DNA of 64,000 bases from Shewanella sp. SG41-4 (GCF_014164505.1 NZ_JACJFI010000002.1:1-64000); one strand, 5' to 3'. Positions 36,257 to 45,789 are shown, numbered from the stretch's first letter. Notes: a model not told the origin generated them from the letters alone. A program made the numbers and translations.

Positions 36257-36607
36257 ATGAATAAGTTTGCTTGGTTGATGTTGCTGCTCATTGGCGCTAT
36301 TTTTGCCACTATTCAGCCCTGGTTAGCTGGGATATATGGCCTAATTAATCTGGTCACTTTTAGTTTATATTATCGTGATAAATCTGCCGCTAAGCAGGGG
36401 CAATGGCGCATAAAAGAAAGTACCTTACAATTTTTTTCTTTAATCGGCGGTTGGCCAGCAGCGCTACTCGGCCAGTATCACTTACGTCATAAAACCCAAA
36501 AATCGTCTTTTAAACGGATATTATGGTGTTGCATCGTACTCAACTCAGTTGGAGTCAGCTTAATGTGTTATCAGCAGTGGCATCCGTTATTCGATGCATA
36601 CCGTTAA
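36257..36607 (+). CDS. DUF1294 small membrane protein
   Basis: A 116-residue protein with about three to four membrane helices. The DUF1294 marks are INLVTFSLYYRDKSAAKQGQ and IKESTLQFFSLIGGWPAALL, then GQYHLRHKTQKSSFKRILWC. Function is unknown; a fuller family form carries an N-terminal cold-shock domain, which is absent here. GGAG lies upstream of the ATG at 36257. It is 104 bases before the FKBP gene. Confidence 0.8.
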   Translation: MNKFAWLMLLLIGAIFATIQPWLAGIYGLINLVTFSLYYRDKSAAKQGQWRIKESTLQFFSLIGGWPAALLGQYHLRHKTQKSSFKRILWCCIVLNSVGVSLMCYQQWHPLFDAYR

Positions 36608-36711
36608 GCTGTTGGTTCAATTATCGCTTCAATCGTGTTGATGAGTATTAGCTCAGCAATTTTTACGCTAAACTAGTCGCACTATCTACCCAACAATTCG
36701 AGATTAATTAA

Positions 36712-37182
36712 ATGCGTATGATTTTAGCCGTTCTGGTCATTGCGGGCGTTATTTTTTATTTTTTCACTCAATCTAACAATTCTAAAGCCGCCAAAGAAAA
36801 CATTGAGAAAGGTAAGATTTTTTTAGCTGAAAATGCCAAACGCGAAGGCGTCAGCCAAACCTTATCTGGCTTACAATATGAAGTGCTAGTTAAAAGTGAG
36901 AATACCGAACACCCTAGCGCAAAAAGCAAAGTTACCGTGCATTACCACGGCACACTCATTGACGGTAGCGTATTCGACAGCTCTGTTGATCGCGGCGAAA
37001 CAATCAGCTTTGGTTTAAATCAAGTGATAGCCGGTTGGACCGAAGGTGTACAACTCATGAGTATTGGCGACAAATTCCGTTTTTATATTCCAAGCCAATT
37101 GGCTTACGGCAATCGCTCAACCGGTAAAATTGCCGGCGGCTCAGTACTAATTTTTGATGTTGAGTTATTTGAAATTAACTAA
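36712..37182 (+). CDS. Membrane-anchored FKBP-type peptidyl-prolyl isomerase
   Basis: A 156-residue protein: an N-terminal hydrophobic anchor (MILAVLVIAGVIFYFF), a short FKBP_N-like linker (EKGKIFLAENAKREGVSQ), and a C-terminal FKBP domain with VTVHYHGTLIDGSVFDSS, QVIAGWTEGVQLMSIGDKFR and IPSQLAYG. Active-site residues (YHG, FDSS, VIAGW, YG) are conserved. It probably folds proteins in the periplasm or at the membrane. Monocistronic with a downstream terminator. Confidence 0.9.
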   Translation: MRMILAVLVIAGVIFYFFTQSNNSKAAKENIEKGKIFLAENAKREGVSQTLSGLQYEVLVKSENTEHPSAKSKVTVHYHGTLIDGSVFDSSVDRGETISFGLNQVIAGWTEGVQLMSIGDKFRFYIPSQLAYGNRSTGKIAGGSVLIFDVELFEIN

Positions 37183-37235
37183 AAATTAAATAATAGATGA
37201 CATAGTTTTCACACTAAGAACTACACCAAAAATCC

Positions 37236-37260
37236 AAAGCCTCCATAGCGGAGGCTTTTT
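37236..37260 (+). terminator. Intrinsic terminator after FKBP gene
   Basis: AAGCCTCC (37237-37244) pairs with GGAGGCTT (37250-37257), then a T-run. Confidence 0.9.
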
Positions 37261-37364
37261 GCTATTGCTTGACTCATACCACTTAGCTAATTTTTCTTAA
37301 TCCTCCAGTTCCCCGAAAACAACTTAATAAAAACTCATAAATCTGCAGCTTCAAGGATTCTCCG

Positions 37365-37590
37365 TCCGAAGTGTCCGAAATAGCGTGATAAAAATGCCGT
37401 AGTGACATCATGGATGATGACACAGACTCAGGGGTACATGGATGTACCATCTGAGCCGTTAGGCGATTTTTGTTATGCTATGAGGATCAACACTTTGTCG
37501 GAGCTGCTGGGGTGATCCAAGAGGGGAAAGCAGTGTTTCCCTTCTTGGTCGGGTGTGGGCGAAGCGCCACGACGTTAAGCTGACTATATT
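37365..37590 (+). repeat. Dispersed hairpin mosaic, copy 5
   Basis: It fills most of the gene-free interval between the FKBP and peptidase genes. Two ATGGAT-apex hairpins are present (CATCAT/ATGATG 37406-37419 and GGTACAT/ATGTACC 37433-37448), then an ATCTGAGCCGTTAGGCG variant, then a 32-base hairpin CCAAGAGGGG...CCCTTCTTGG (37517-37548) and the GAAGCGCCACGACGTTA block. Order and spacing match copy 4. The stem sequences differ but stay paired. Confidence 0.7.
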
Positions 37591-37613
37591 TGTCAGTGAT
37601 AATTAAAAAAATA

Positions 37614-38828
37614 TCATGCTAGATAAAACGGATCATCAATCGACTTCGCTGGCGCTGTAAACCATTTAGGCCCTTGCGCGGTCATGTAAAAATGGTCTTC
37701 ATGACGGATCCCAAATTCCCCAGGTACACATAACATTGGCTCGTTACTAAAACACATGCCCACTGCCAGTGGTGTTACATCATTACGCACCAAATATGGC
37801 CATTCATGAATATCTAAACCGATACCATGACCAGTACGATGAGGTAAACCTGGCACGTTATAGTCTGGGCCAAAGCCTGCGGCTTCTAACACGATACGAG
37901 CAGCTGCATCGACGTCACCACACAGGGTTCCTAAGGTAGCAGCATCAAACGCAGCAATTTGTGCATCTTGCTCAAGTTGCCATAATTGACGCTGACGAGC
38001 ATTAGGCTCACCAAATACATAAGTGCGAGTAATATCAGAGTTATAACCTTGTAACTGGCAACCGGTGTCAATCAATACTGTGTCATTTTTCTCAAGCGCT
38101 TTAGGTGATTTAACCCCATGTGGATACGCAGTATCTTCACCAAATAGCACGATGCAAAAGTACGAACCTTTGGCCGCGCCCACGGCATAGTGAGCTTGGT
38201 TAATAAAGTCTTCCACTTCCGAAGTGGTAATGCCCTCACGTAAAATACTAGCGGTGGCTTTATGCACTTCTAGGGTCATGCCTTTAGCGCGTTGCATTAA
38301 GGCAATTTCGGCAACCGACTTAATCATCCGACATCCTGCCGTTACTGTTGTCGCACTTACAAATCGATGCTGAGGAGCTGCTTGGGCAATGCCATCGCTA
38401 ATAAAAAAGGCGGTTGACTCATCAATACCGATTTTTGCTTGGCTCAAGCCGATGTTATCCAGCACATCGGCAAATAATTGATATGGGCTTTCATCTTCAT
38501 GCCACGTATTTACTTGACCTTTAATGGTCATATAACCCTGTAACGTGTCGAGTTCAAATGCTGGAGCAATATACTGAACCTCACCCACAACGGGGATAAT
38601 AGCACCCACCATACGCTCGCTAGAAAACCAACGAGTACCAGTAAAGTAGTACAAATTAGTACCAGCATTCACATAGATTGCTTCTAAACCATGTTGCGCC
38701 ATCAATCGTTGTGCATGTTGAATTCGTTGATTAAATTCATCATCACTTATCGCAGCTACACCGTGAGTCATATTAGTGAGTGTGGCTAATGCTTGTTGCG
38801 GGCTAACGCCGCCGACACCGATTGTCAT
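37614..38828 (-). CDS. M24 family metallopeptidase (Xaa-Pro peptidase/creatinase-like)
   Basis: A 404-residue protein with a creatinase-like N-terminal domain (GLEAIYVNAGTNLYYFTG) and a C-terminal pita-bread metallopeptidase domain. Metal ligands sit in TVLIDTGCQLQGYNSDITRT (two Asp), HRTGHGIGLDIHEWP (His) and FSNEPMLCVPGEFGIRHEDH (two Glu). It would cut Xaa-Pro dipeptides or related substrates in the cytoplasm. AAGGAAAACCT precedes the ATG at 38828. It is divergent from a second M24 peptidase, across a region containing two palindromes. Confidence 0.9.
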   Translation of the reverse strand: MTIGVGGVSPQQALATLTNMTHGVAAISDDEFNQRIQHAQRLMAQHGLEAIYVNAGTNLYYFTGTRWFSSERMVGAIIPVVGEVQYIAPAFELDTLQGYMTIKGQVNTWHEDESPYQLFADVLDNIGLSQAKIGIDESTAFFISDGIAQAAPQHRFVSATTVTAGCRMIKSVAEIALMQRAKGMTLEVHKATASILREGITTSEVEDFINQAHYAVGAAKGSYFCIVLFGEDTAYPHGVKSPKALEKNDTVLIDTGCQLQGYNSDITRTYVFGEPNARQRQLWQLEQDAQIAAFDAATLGTLCGDVDAAARIVLEAAGFGPDYNVPGLPHRTGHGIGLDIHEWPYLVRNDVTPLAVGMCFSNEPMLCVPGEFGIRHEDHFYMTAQGPKWFTAPAKSIDDPFYLA

Positions 38829-38888
38829 AGGTTTTCCTTTGGTTATTTTTATTGTTATTTATCTAGAGTCTGTGGAAATCAAATCGTC

Positions 38889-38966
38889 TTACCTTGTTTA
38901 AATATACAAGGTAATCAATACCGACAAGGATACCGCCTGTATCGCTTTGTTACCATTGTATACAAT
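38889..38966. promoter_or_regulatory. Two palindromes in the divergent peptidase promoter region
   Basis: TTACCTTGT (38889-38897) and ACAAGGTAA (38906-38914) form a 9-bp inverted repeat with an 8-base spacer. ATTGTATACAAT (38955-38966) is a perfect 12-base palindrome of the TTGTATACAA kind bound by GntR/FCD-type regulators. No regulator gene is adjacent. Likely operators by form and position. Confidence 0.5.
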
Positions 38967-39100
38967 ATAAGTTTACAATTTTAATCAGCCTTGCTCCACA
39001 TTATGTCAGCGACTTCACTTGCCAGTTTGCCGTCACGCTTGCGATAATCGCAGTTCATTCTACAGAGCTGAGTTCATCAGTCGCCTCCAACGGAGAAACC

Positions 39101-40888
39101 ATGTCCAATATTATTGCTACGCGTCTTAACGCCATTCGCCAACAGCTTGAAGTAAACCAAATAGATGCATTCATCATTCCTCGCGCTGACGAATATTTAG
39201 GTGAGTATGTCCCTGCTCGTAACGAGCGTTTACATTGGGCCACTGGCTTTACGGGTTCTGCAGGCATGGCAATAGTGTTAAAAGACCGCGCAGCAATATT
39301 TACCGACGGCCGTTACACAGTGCAAGTACGCCAACAAGTAGACGGTAACTTATTTGAATATTTAAGCCTGTATGACGACCCGCAAATTGACTGGTTAATC
39401 GATACATTACCTGCAGGCGCTAGCGTCGGCATCGACAGTCGCTTACATACCCTTGCTTGGTATCAACAAACTAAAGCGCAATTTGATAAAGCCCAAATCA
39501 ATTTAGTTGAAGTAGATAGCAACCCGATTGATGTGAGTTGGTTAGACCGCCCTGCACCATCAGCATCTACCATGACTTTATTTAGCCACCAAGGTGCAGG
39601 ACGTAATAGCGTCGAGAAACGTCAACAAATTGGTCAGCTGGTTAACAAGCAAGGCGCCGATGTTGCCCTTATTGCCGCATTAGATTCATGTTGTTGGTTA
39701 CTGAATATCCGTGGTAATGACGTTCCACGCTTCCCCGTCATACTTGGCTGTGGATTATTATCAACCAACGGCGACATGACCTTTTTTACCGATTTAGCTA
39801 AAGTGCCGCAAAATATTGAACAGCACGTAGGTGCCGGAGTGAGCTTTAAAGATGAAGCGGAACTGGCTACCGTACTTGCGCAAATGAATGGCGTTAAGCT
39901 ATTGGCCGATCCACATTCTGCCAACGCCTATTCGCAGTTACTGGCACAAAAAGGTGGCGCTAAACTGATTGTGGGTACCGACCCGGTTGCATTACCTAAA
40001 GCACAAAAAAATAACGCCGAATTAGCTGGTATGCGAGCGTGTCATATTCGTGATGGCGCTGCCGTTAGCCGTTTTTTAGCCTGGTTAGACAGCCAAGTTG
40101 AACAAAACATTATGCACGATGAAGCACAACTTGCTGACAAGTTAGAAAGCTTTAGATTGCAAGACCCGCTATATCGCGAGCCAAGCTTTGACACTATTTC
40201 AGCCACTGGTGCCAATGCCGCCATGTGCCATTACAACCATAATAATGGCACACCAAGCACAATGACCATGGACAGTATTTACTTGGTCGATTCTGGTGCT
40301 CAGTACATAGACGGCACCACCGACGTTACCCGCACCATCGCCATTGGCAAGGTAACCGACGAGCAAAAGAAAATGGTTACACTGGTATTAAAAGGCCACA
40401 TAGCCCTTGATACCGCTCGCTTTCCTAAAGGCACTTCTGGTGTACAACTCGATGCATTTGCTCGTCAGTATTTATGGCAGCATGGTTTTGATTATGACCA
40501 CGGAACGGGCCATGGTGTTGGTCACTTTTTAAGTGTTCACGAAGGCCCGCAGCGCATTGGCAAAAACGTTAATGGCGTGGCATTACTGCCGGGCATGGTA
40601 TTGTCGAATGAGCCCGGTTATTACCGCGCCGACGGTTTTGGTATTCGCATCGAAAACCTAGTCACAGTGCAACATTGCCAAGCATTGGCAGGTGCAGAAC
40701 GTGAAATGTATGAGTTTGATGTATTAACACATATACCAATGGATGCACGCTTAATCGATAAATCATTATTAACTGATTTTGAAGTGAATTGGTTTAATCA
40801 ATATCAGCAAAAAGTACGTCAAACCTTAGCGCCATTAATGCAAGGTGATGAGTTAACATGGTTAAACAAAGTAACAGCTGCAATTTAA
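39101..40888 (+). CDS. Aminopeptidase P family metallopeptidase, long form
   Basis: A 595-residue three-domain enzyme (two creatinase-like N-terminal domains, then M24 catalytic). The N-terminal NQIDAFIIPRADEYLGEYVP and WATGFTGSAGMAIVL are typical of the long Xaa-Pro aminopeptidases (APP1-like). Catalytic residues lie in LVDSGAQYIDGTTDVTRTIA, GTGHGVGHFLSVHEGP, then NEPGYYRADGFGIRIEN. It removes N-terminal residues before proline. GGAG lies six bases before the ATG. A 14-bp unit is repeated three times immediately after its stop. Confidence 0.93.
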   Translation: MSNIIATRLNAIRQQLEVNQIDAFIIPRADEYLGEYVPARNERLHWATGFTGSAGMAIVLKDRAAIFTDGRYTVQVRQQVDGNLFEYLSLYDDPQIDWLIDTLPAGASVGIDSRLHTLAWYQQTKAQFDKAQINLVEVDSNPIDVSWLDRPAPSASTMTLFSHQGAGRNSVEKRQQIGQLVNKQGADVALIAALDSCCWLLNIRGNDVPRFPVILGCGLLSTNGDMTFFTDLAKVPQNIEQHVGAGVSFKDEAELATVLAQMNGVKLLADPHSANAYSQLLAQKGGAKLIVGTDPVALPKAQKNNAELAGMRACHIRDGAAVSRFLAWLDSQVEQNIMHDEAQLADKLESFRLQDPLYREPSFDTISATGANAAMCHYNHNNGTPSTMTMDSIYLVDSGAQYIDGTTDVTRTIAIGKVTDEQKKMVTLVLKGHIALDTARFPKGTSGVQLDAFARQYLWQHGFDYDHGTGHGVGHFLSVHEGPQRIGKNVNGVALLPGMVLSNEPGYYRADGFGIRIENLVTVQHCQALAGAEREMYEFDVLTHIPMDARLIDKSLLTDFEVNWFNQYQQKVRQTLAPLMQGDELTWLNKVTAAI

Positions 40889-40890
40889 AC

Positions 40891-40932
40891 GAGAAGGTTT
40901 AAGCGAGAAGGTTTAAGCGAGAAGGTTTAAGC
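40891..40932 (+). repeat. 14-bp tandem repeat, three exact copies
   Basis: GAGAAGGTTTAAGC is repeated three times (40891-40904, 40905-40918, 40919-40932), beginning three bases after the peptidase stop. A GGTTGTTGGCGGTTGTT duplication follows. Recent slippage or repair expansion. Confidence 0.95.
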
Positions 40933-40954
40933 GGTTGTTGGCGGTTGTTAAGTA

Positions 40955-40991
40955 AGAGCTTAGGGTGATTTCATCATCCTAAGCTCTTTTT
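40955..40991 (+). terminator. Intrinsic terminator after aminopeptidase P gene
   Basis: AGAGCTTAGG (from 40955) pairs with CCTAAGCTCT (to 40987), with inner TGAT/ATCA pairing, and a T-run follows. Confidence 0.9.
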
Positions 40992-41552
40992 AATAGAGTA
41001 ACGAATTCAAAAGTTATGACGAAAATAGAAGGTATGACATCAGCTTTTAGGATGGCTATGCTACACCTAAACATCAATCCAAAATCCGGTACCACTAGCG
41101 TTTCCAAAGGCGACATAAGATGCCGTTACCTTATGTATATTGATGTTATGCCTTTGAAATTTTTAATATCACACTATATATCTCAATGACTTAAATTATA
41201 ACCAAGCGAACTCCTTACTGGATAAGGCAAGCTTTACCACAAGCGCCAACAAGGTGCATCTTCCAGACAACACTGGTTGTGCTCATTATCGTTAGTTAAT
41301 AAAATCTGTTACTTGATTTCGACATGATTAATATCAAGTTGTTCTGCTGTGTTGGGTTTATGATATAGATAGTACTTATGCTTCTTGAAAGCAATTTACT
41401 AATGAGCCCTTTCCCTTTCTTCATAAAAATAGTCAAAAAAGACTATCACCCACTAAGTGGAAAGGTTTAAATTAAATAGCCGTATTAATAGGCTACATAA
41501 TTGGTATTTTAATTTTTACTACATGATCTAATCAACTCAAAATAGAGGCGAT
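40992..41552. other. Gene-free stretch upstream of FtsH paralogue
   Basis: There are 561 bases without a credible frame. Notable are ATAGTC/GACTAT (41429-41446), a perfect 6-bp hairpin with an A6 loop, CCAC/GTGG (41450-41460), and a CTTGAAA (41384-41390) followed after 16 bases by CCCTTT, a possible but loosely spaced heat-shock promoter. No mosaic repeat copy is present. Confidence 0.35.
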
Positions 41553-43448
41553 ATGACAGAAAATAAAAAAGATACTAATAACACTACTAATAATAACAAA
41601 AGCACGACGGATAATTCAGAATCCACACCACAGCAAACGCCGCATCCTTTTGATGCTCACACGCTAATGTGGATAATGATGTTCTTTGCTGCGTATACCA
41701 TTTTTTCGAGTTTTTTTGATTCAACAAAACCAGAAATTTCATATACAGATTTTAAAAAAGCAGTCATTGCCAATCAAGTGTCATCCATCTCTTTCAAAGG
41801 CGATCAAATCTACGGTACCTATAACGTAGGAGGCTCAGACAAACCAAAAATATTCCATACCGTTATGCCTCCTACCACAGACACAAATTTGCTACCTATC
41901 CTTGAAAAAAACAACGTCACTATTTTCGCAAAGTCTTCTGCTGATCCACAATGGCTTTCCATTTTGCTAGGTATTGTTCCTTGGTTATTAATTATTGCTT
42001 TTTTTGTTTACTCAAGCCGAATGTTACAACAAAAAATAGTAGGAAAAGATGGTTTTATGGGCTTTTCAAAGTCTAAAGCTAGGCTGTTTGAAACCAAAGA
42101 CAATGAAATCGGTTACGACGATGTCGCCGGAGTGGAAGGAGCTAAGCAAGACCTTCAAGAAATCATTGATTACTTAAAAAAACCTGGGGAATTTAATAAG
42201 CTCGGTGCAAAAATGCCACGGGGTATTTTATTAATGGGCCCACCAGGAACGGGGAAAACCATGCTTGCAAAAGCCACAGCTCATGAAGCTGGAGTGCCTT
42301 TTTTTAGTATTAGCGGATCAGAATTTATCGAAATGTTTGTTGGCGTTGGTGCTTCTCGTGTTCGAGATATGTTTAAAGAAGCAAGAGATAAAGCTCCAGC
42401 CCTGATTTTTATCGATGAAATTGACTCCGTTGGCCGCGTTCGAGGCACTGGCCTAGGTGGCGGCAATGACGAACGAGAACAAACACTTAATCAAATTCTT
42501 GCCGAGATGGACGGATTTTCAGGCGATGAAGCCGTTGTGGTGTTAGCAGCAACAAATCGCCCTGACGTACTAGATCCAGCACTATTAAGACCGGGGAGAT
42601 TCGATAGAAAAGTGACGTTTGAGTTACCTCAACAAAGCGCAAGAATAAAGATTTTAAAAGTACATACTCGTAAAGTACCGATTGAGTTAAATTTCGATTA
42701 CAAAGAATTAGCCAGCATGACCGTTGGATTTTCTGGTGCAGACCTCGCTAACTTAGTCAATGAAGCCGCACTCTGTGCAGCAAGAAAAAAAGCCGACACA
42801 GTAACAAGAGATGACTTTAATCAAGCCCATGACAAAATTATAATGGGAAGCGAGCGAAAAGATTTATTAAATCCGTCAGAACGAAAAAGAACCGCCGTTC
42901 ATGAAAGCGGACACGCCATCGCAGCATTATTTTTACCCAATAGCGATCCGCTCCGAAAAGTCTCAATCATTCCTCGCGGCCGAGCATTAGGCGCAACAGA
43001 ACAACTCCCCGTTGAAGACCGACACAATTACACCCAATCATATTTACAAACACGATTATCCGTCATGCTAGGTGGGCGCGTAGCAGAAAAAATTGTGTTG
43101 GATGATATCAGTTCAGGCGCATCCAATGACTTAGAACAAGCAACCCACCTTGCCAAAATGATGGTGACTCAATGGGGTATGAGCGACGCCATTGGTCCGA
43201 TTCATTTTAAAGTCGGCTCCGAACATCCTTTTCTGGGCTACGAAATACAACAAGAAAAAGATTTTAGTGAAAAAACAGCTACTATAATTGATCAAGAAAT
43301 TTACAGAATAATAAAAGAAGCAGAACAAACAACGTTTGCCATCTTATTACAACATCGCGACGATCTAAATCAATTAGTTGAAGAGCTACTCAACAAAGAA
43401 ACCTTAGACATTCACATGATTGAAGCAATGCTAAAATCCACAAATTAA
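41553..43448 (+). CDS. ftsH: FtsH-family membrane AAA+ zinc protease, divergent paralogue
   Basis: A 631-residue inner-membrane protease. Order: an Asn/Thr/Ser-rich cytoplasmic tail (1-35), membrane helix 1 (about 38-55), a short periplasmic domain, membrane helix 2 (about 134-155), AAA+ core with Walker A GPPGTGKT (229-236), pore loop [14 protein letters not shown], Walker B LIFIDEID (284-291), and arginine fingers in RPGRFDRK. The protease domain has zinc motif HESGH (450-454) and the third ligand Asp in [15 protein letters not shown]. FtsH degrades membrane and regulatory proteins. The hydrophilic N-terminal extension is unlike the usual FtsH, whose first helix starts almost at residue 1, and no rrmJ/folP neighbours are present, so this is probably a second copy. 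An SPFH partner gene is 7 kb upstream. Confidence 0.92.
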   Translation: MTENKKDTNNTTNNNKSTTDNSESTPQQTPHPFDAHTLMWIMMFFAAYTIFSSFFDSTKPEISYTDFKKAVIANQVSSISFKGDQIYGTYNVGGSDKPKIFHTVMPPTTDTNLLPILEKNNVTIFAKSSADPQWLSILLGIVPWLLIIAFFVYSSRMLQQKIVGKDGFMGFSKSKARLFETKDNEIGYDDVAGVEGAKQDLQEIIDYLKKPGEFNKLGAKMPRGILLMGPPGTGKTMLAKATAHEAGVPFFSISGSEFIEMFVGVGASRVRDMFKEARDKAPALIFIDEIDSVGRVRGTGLGGGNDEREQTLNQILAEMDGFSGDEAVVVLAATNRPDVLDPALLRPGRFDRKVTFELPQQSARIKILKVHTRKVPIELNFDYKELASMTVGFSGADLANLVNEAALCAARKKADTVTRDDFNQAHDKIIMGSERKDLLNPSERKRTAVHESGHAIAALFLPNSDPLRKVSIIPRGRALGATEQLPVEDRHNYTQSYLQTRLSVMLGGRVAEKIVLDDISSGASNDLEQATHLAKMMVTQWGMSDAIGPIHFKVGSEHPFLGYEIQQEKDFSEKTATIIDQEIYRIIKEAEQTTFAILLQHRDDLNQLVEELLNKETLDIHMIEAMLKSTN

Positions 43449-43789
43449 CAACAAAATATTTAGCTAACAAACACCCTTCCCTTATACCTGCCATTGATCG
43501 AGTAGCAATAATGGTAAGGGCGTCAGCATATGCTGTGCAACAAACAAGCTTGCTGTTTTCCTCGATAATAAATGCTAAAGGGTGTCGCCACTGCAGTGAG
43601 TCACTTTGATTGTACGGTTTACTGAACAACCTATTTTTTTGTGGGTGTTTTTTTACCGATATAGTAAAAAATGTTAGCTGCTTCGTATTTCCCCATTGTT
43701 GATTGTTGTAAACTCCGCGCCGACAAAGGCTGTGTTGGTAAGAGTAAATTTTACCAGACATGTGTATAACAAATTTGTTTACCACAATA
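43449..43789. other. Gene-free stretch after FtsH paralogue
   Basis: There are 341 bases with no credible frame; a 131-codon minus-strand frame through it lacks domain content and overlaps the ftsH end. A small CACTGCAGTG palindrome lies near 43590. The promoter of the permease transcript must lie here or in the next segment. Confidence 0.35.
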
Positions 43790-43895
43790 CTCGCAGGTCA
43801 CTAACGCAATATGCGCCAAGTGGATCTCTCACCCAATTTTTCTCGTTTGGGGCTCTACCTGCCATAGCCGTGCCGCCAATGAATGACCATTGGTT
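43790..43895 (+). ncRNA. Structured 5' leader of purine permease, candidate riboswitch
   Basis: GCAGGT (43793-43798) pairs with ACCTGC (43857-43862) and encloses two hairpins: CACT...AGTG with an inner CGCA/TGCG stem (43799-43822) and CCCAA/TTTGGG (about 43832-43851). This makes a compact three-way junction. A perfect CCAATG/CATTGG hairpin (43876-43893) follows 38 bases before the start codon. The fold and the purine permease downstream suggest ligand-sensing RNA, but I cannot match it from memory to a named purine or xanthine class. Confidence 0.4.
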
Positions 43896-43931
43896 AACTG
43901 ATAATTTAAGAGATCAAAAGGTATAATATCT

Positions 43932-45290
43932 ATGAAGTCTGAACAGACTCTCTCTAGCTCGACTGCAACTTCTGATTCATTTTTAGACCGCTATTTCACT
44001 ATATCTGCTCGTGGAAGTACCTTAAAACGTGAAGTCATTGCTGGCTTAACGACGTTTTTGGCTATGGTTTATTCGGTGATTGTGGTGCCAAACATGCTAG
44101 GTATTGCGGGATTTGACCCTGCTGCAGTATTTATCGCTACTTGTTTAATTGCCGCATTCGGTTCGTTACTCATGGGACTATGGGCTAATTTACCGATGGC
44201 CATAGGCTGTGCAATATCACTCACCGCATTTACTGCATTTAGCATGGTGCTGGGACAGGGAATATCGATTCCTGTCACTCTTGGCGCTATTTTCCTTATG
44301 GGTATCGTATTTACGCTTGTGAGTGTCACCGGTATTCGTCAATGGGTGCTCACTAACTTGCCAACCGGTATTGCTCACGGAACGGGTATTGGTATTGGTT
44401 TGTTTTTACTGCTTATCGCAACTAACAGCGTTAAATTGATTGTTTCAAACGATGCCGGTTTACCGGTAAAGCTTGGTGATATTAATAGCTTACCGGTTAT
44501 AGCAACAATAATTGGCCTTGCTATGACGATAGGGCTTGAGCGCCGAGGCACCCCAGGTGGCATATTATTGGTGATCGTCGGGCTATCGATTTTCGGGCTA
44601 GTATTTGATCCTAGCGTAACTTATCAAGGTCTATTTGCATTGCCTGACTTGATGTCTGAAACATCGCTAATTGGTCAGCTCGACATTATGGGCGCACTCA
44701 ATCCAGTGGTTCTGCCTATTGTGTTGGCGTTAGTGATGACCGCTATTTTCGATGCCACTGGCACAATTAGAGCGGTTGCAGGGCAAGCGGAACTTCTCGA
44801 TGATAAAGACAATATTGTTGGTGGTGGTAAAGCACTGACATCAGACTCAGTCAGCAGTATTTTTGCAGGCGTGGTCGGCGGCGCCCCGGCGGCTGTGTAT
44901 ATTGAATCGGCTGCAGGAACCGCTGCGGGTGGCAAAACTGGCCTGACCGCGACCATCGTTGGCATACTATTTTTGATGATGATGTTCTTAGCGCCGTTAA
45001 GCTTTTTGGTACCGGCTTATGCTACTGCGCCAGCACTTATGTATGTTGGATTACTGATGCTAAGCAACGTTACCAAACTTGATTTTGACGATAAAGTGGA
45101 TGCTATGTCGGGCCTAACCTGCGCGGTATTCATCATTTTAAGCTGTAATATCGTTACCGGGATTATGCTTGGATTTGTTACCTTGGTTATTGGCCGCATA
45201 TGCAGTGGCGAGTGGCGTAAACTACGACTTGGGGTTATGTTAATTACCCTCGGTTTAGTCGCTTTCTATATGGGTGGCTGGGCGATTTAA
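43932..45290 (+). CDS. NCS2-family purine permease (AzgA-like)
   Basis: A 452-residue inner-membrane transporter with about 13-14 helices. AzgA-like marks are [20 protein letters not shown] and [20 protein letters not shown], then [20 protein letters not shown] and [20 protein letters not shown]. These carry the substrate-site residues of hypoxanthine/guanine/adenine permeases (the ESAAG and FDATG loops). Purine specificity within the family cannot be told. AAAGG precedes the ATG by ten bases. A structured leader suggests ligand-dependent expression. A terminator follows. Confidence 0.9.
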   Translation: MKSEQTLSSSTATSDSFLDRYFTISARGSTLKREVIAGLTTFLAMVYSVIVVPNMLGIAGFDPAAVFIATCLIAAFGSLLMGLWANLPMAIGCAISLTAFTAFSMVLGQGISIPVTLGAIFLMGIVFTLVSVTGIRQWVLTNLPTGIAHGTGIGIGLFLLLIATNSVKLIVSNDAGLPVKLGDINSLPVIATIIGLAMTIGLERRGTPGGILLVIVGLSIFGLVFDPSVTYQGLFALPDLMSETSLIGQLDIMGALNPVVLPIVLALVMTAIFDATGTIRAVAGQAELLDDKDNIVGGGKALTSDSVSSIFAGVVGGAPAAVYIESAAGTAAGGKTGLTATIVGILFLMMMFLAPLSFLVPAYATAPALMYVGLLMLSNVTKLDFDDKVDAMSGLTCAVFIILSCNIVTGIMLGFVTLVIGRICSGEWRKLRLGVMLITLGLVAFYMGGWAI

Positions 45291-45313
45291 TTCGATTATA
45301 AACTCAATGTTAA

Positions 45314-45340
45314 GACCAGCCATCGAGGCTGGCCTTTTTG
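45314..45340 (+). terminator. Intrinsic terminator after NCS2 permease
   Basis: CCAGCC (45316-45321) pairs with GGCTGG (45327-45332), followed by CCTTTTTG. Confidence 0.85.
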
Positions 45341-45546
45341 TATTGACGTAAATATTGGCAACAACAATGCGATAATCTCCCGCCCCAAGATCTGAAAGAT
45401 GACAATCAAAGTCACAACAGCTGACATCGCTAACTTGTCGATTATTCAATAAATCATTTCAACCTCATTACTAACCACCAGCAAGCCGTTATTACTCATT
45501 TTTTAGACAAGGTTAAACAGAGGTTGAAACGCTCTATTACTCTGAA

Positions 45547-45560
45547 TTGATCTGCGTCAA
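45547..45560. promoter_or_regulatory. Candidate FNR/CRP-family box upstream of N-ATPase
   Basis: TTGATCTGCGTCAA matches TTGAT-N4-ATCAA at nine of ten core positions. It lies 346 bases before atpD in a 615-base interval (45291-45905) otherwise holding the permease terminator and one possible tiny gene. Control by oxygen or catabolite signals would make sense for a conditional ATPase, but this is inferred. Confidence 0.45.
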
Positions 45561-45651
45561 CGCAAAGCGCGCCAAAAGGTTTTTAATAAAGTAAAGGGCT
45601 AAATATTTGCACGCATTTTGTCAGGATTGATTACTCGGTTTTACCTTGGAT

Positions 45652-45789
45652 ATGAGTATGGTTGAGCCAATGCGTTGGTCTATTCTAGGCTTATCGATAC
45701 CTTTAAAAATAGTGTCCGTATTTGATTTTTTACTGGCACAAAGCATCATTAAGCAGATGGAAAAACAGCTGCGCCAGTACTATAACTAA
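45652..45789 (+). CDS. Possible 45-residue small protein upstream of atpD
   Basis: A short frame starting ATGAGTATG encodes MSMVEPMRWSILGLSIPLKI, then VSVFDFLLAQSIIKQMEKQL, then RQYYN. It has an amphipathic centre and a basic C-terminal helix. The ribosome site is poor (TTGGAT). It starts 92 bases after the FNR-like box and ends 116 bases before atpD. It could be a small membrane-associated protein or a remnant. Not recognised. Confidence 0.3.
   Translation: MSMVEPMRWSILGLSIPLKIVSVFDFLLAQSIIKQMEKQLRQYYN

Noticed and set aside
43390-43785. 131-codon minus-strand frame overlapping the ftsH end
   Set aside because: Overlaps a certain gene, has no family words and no ribosome site.
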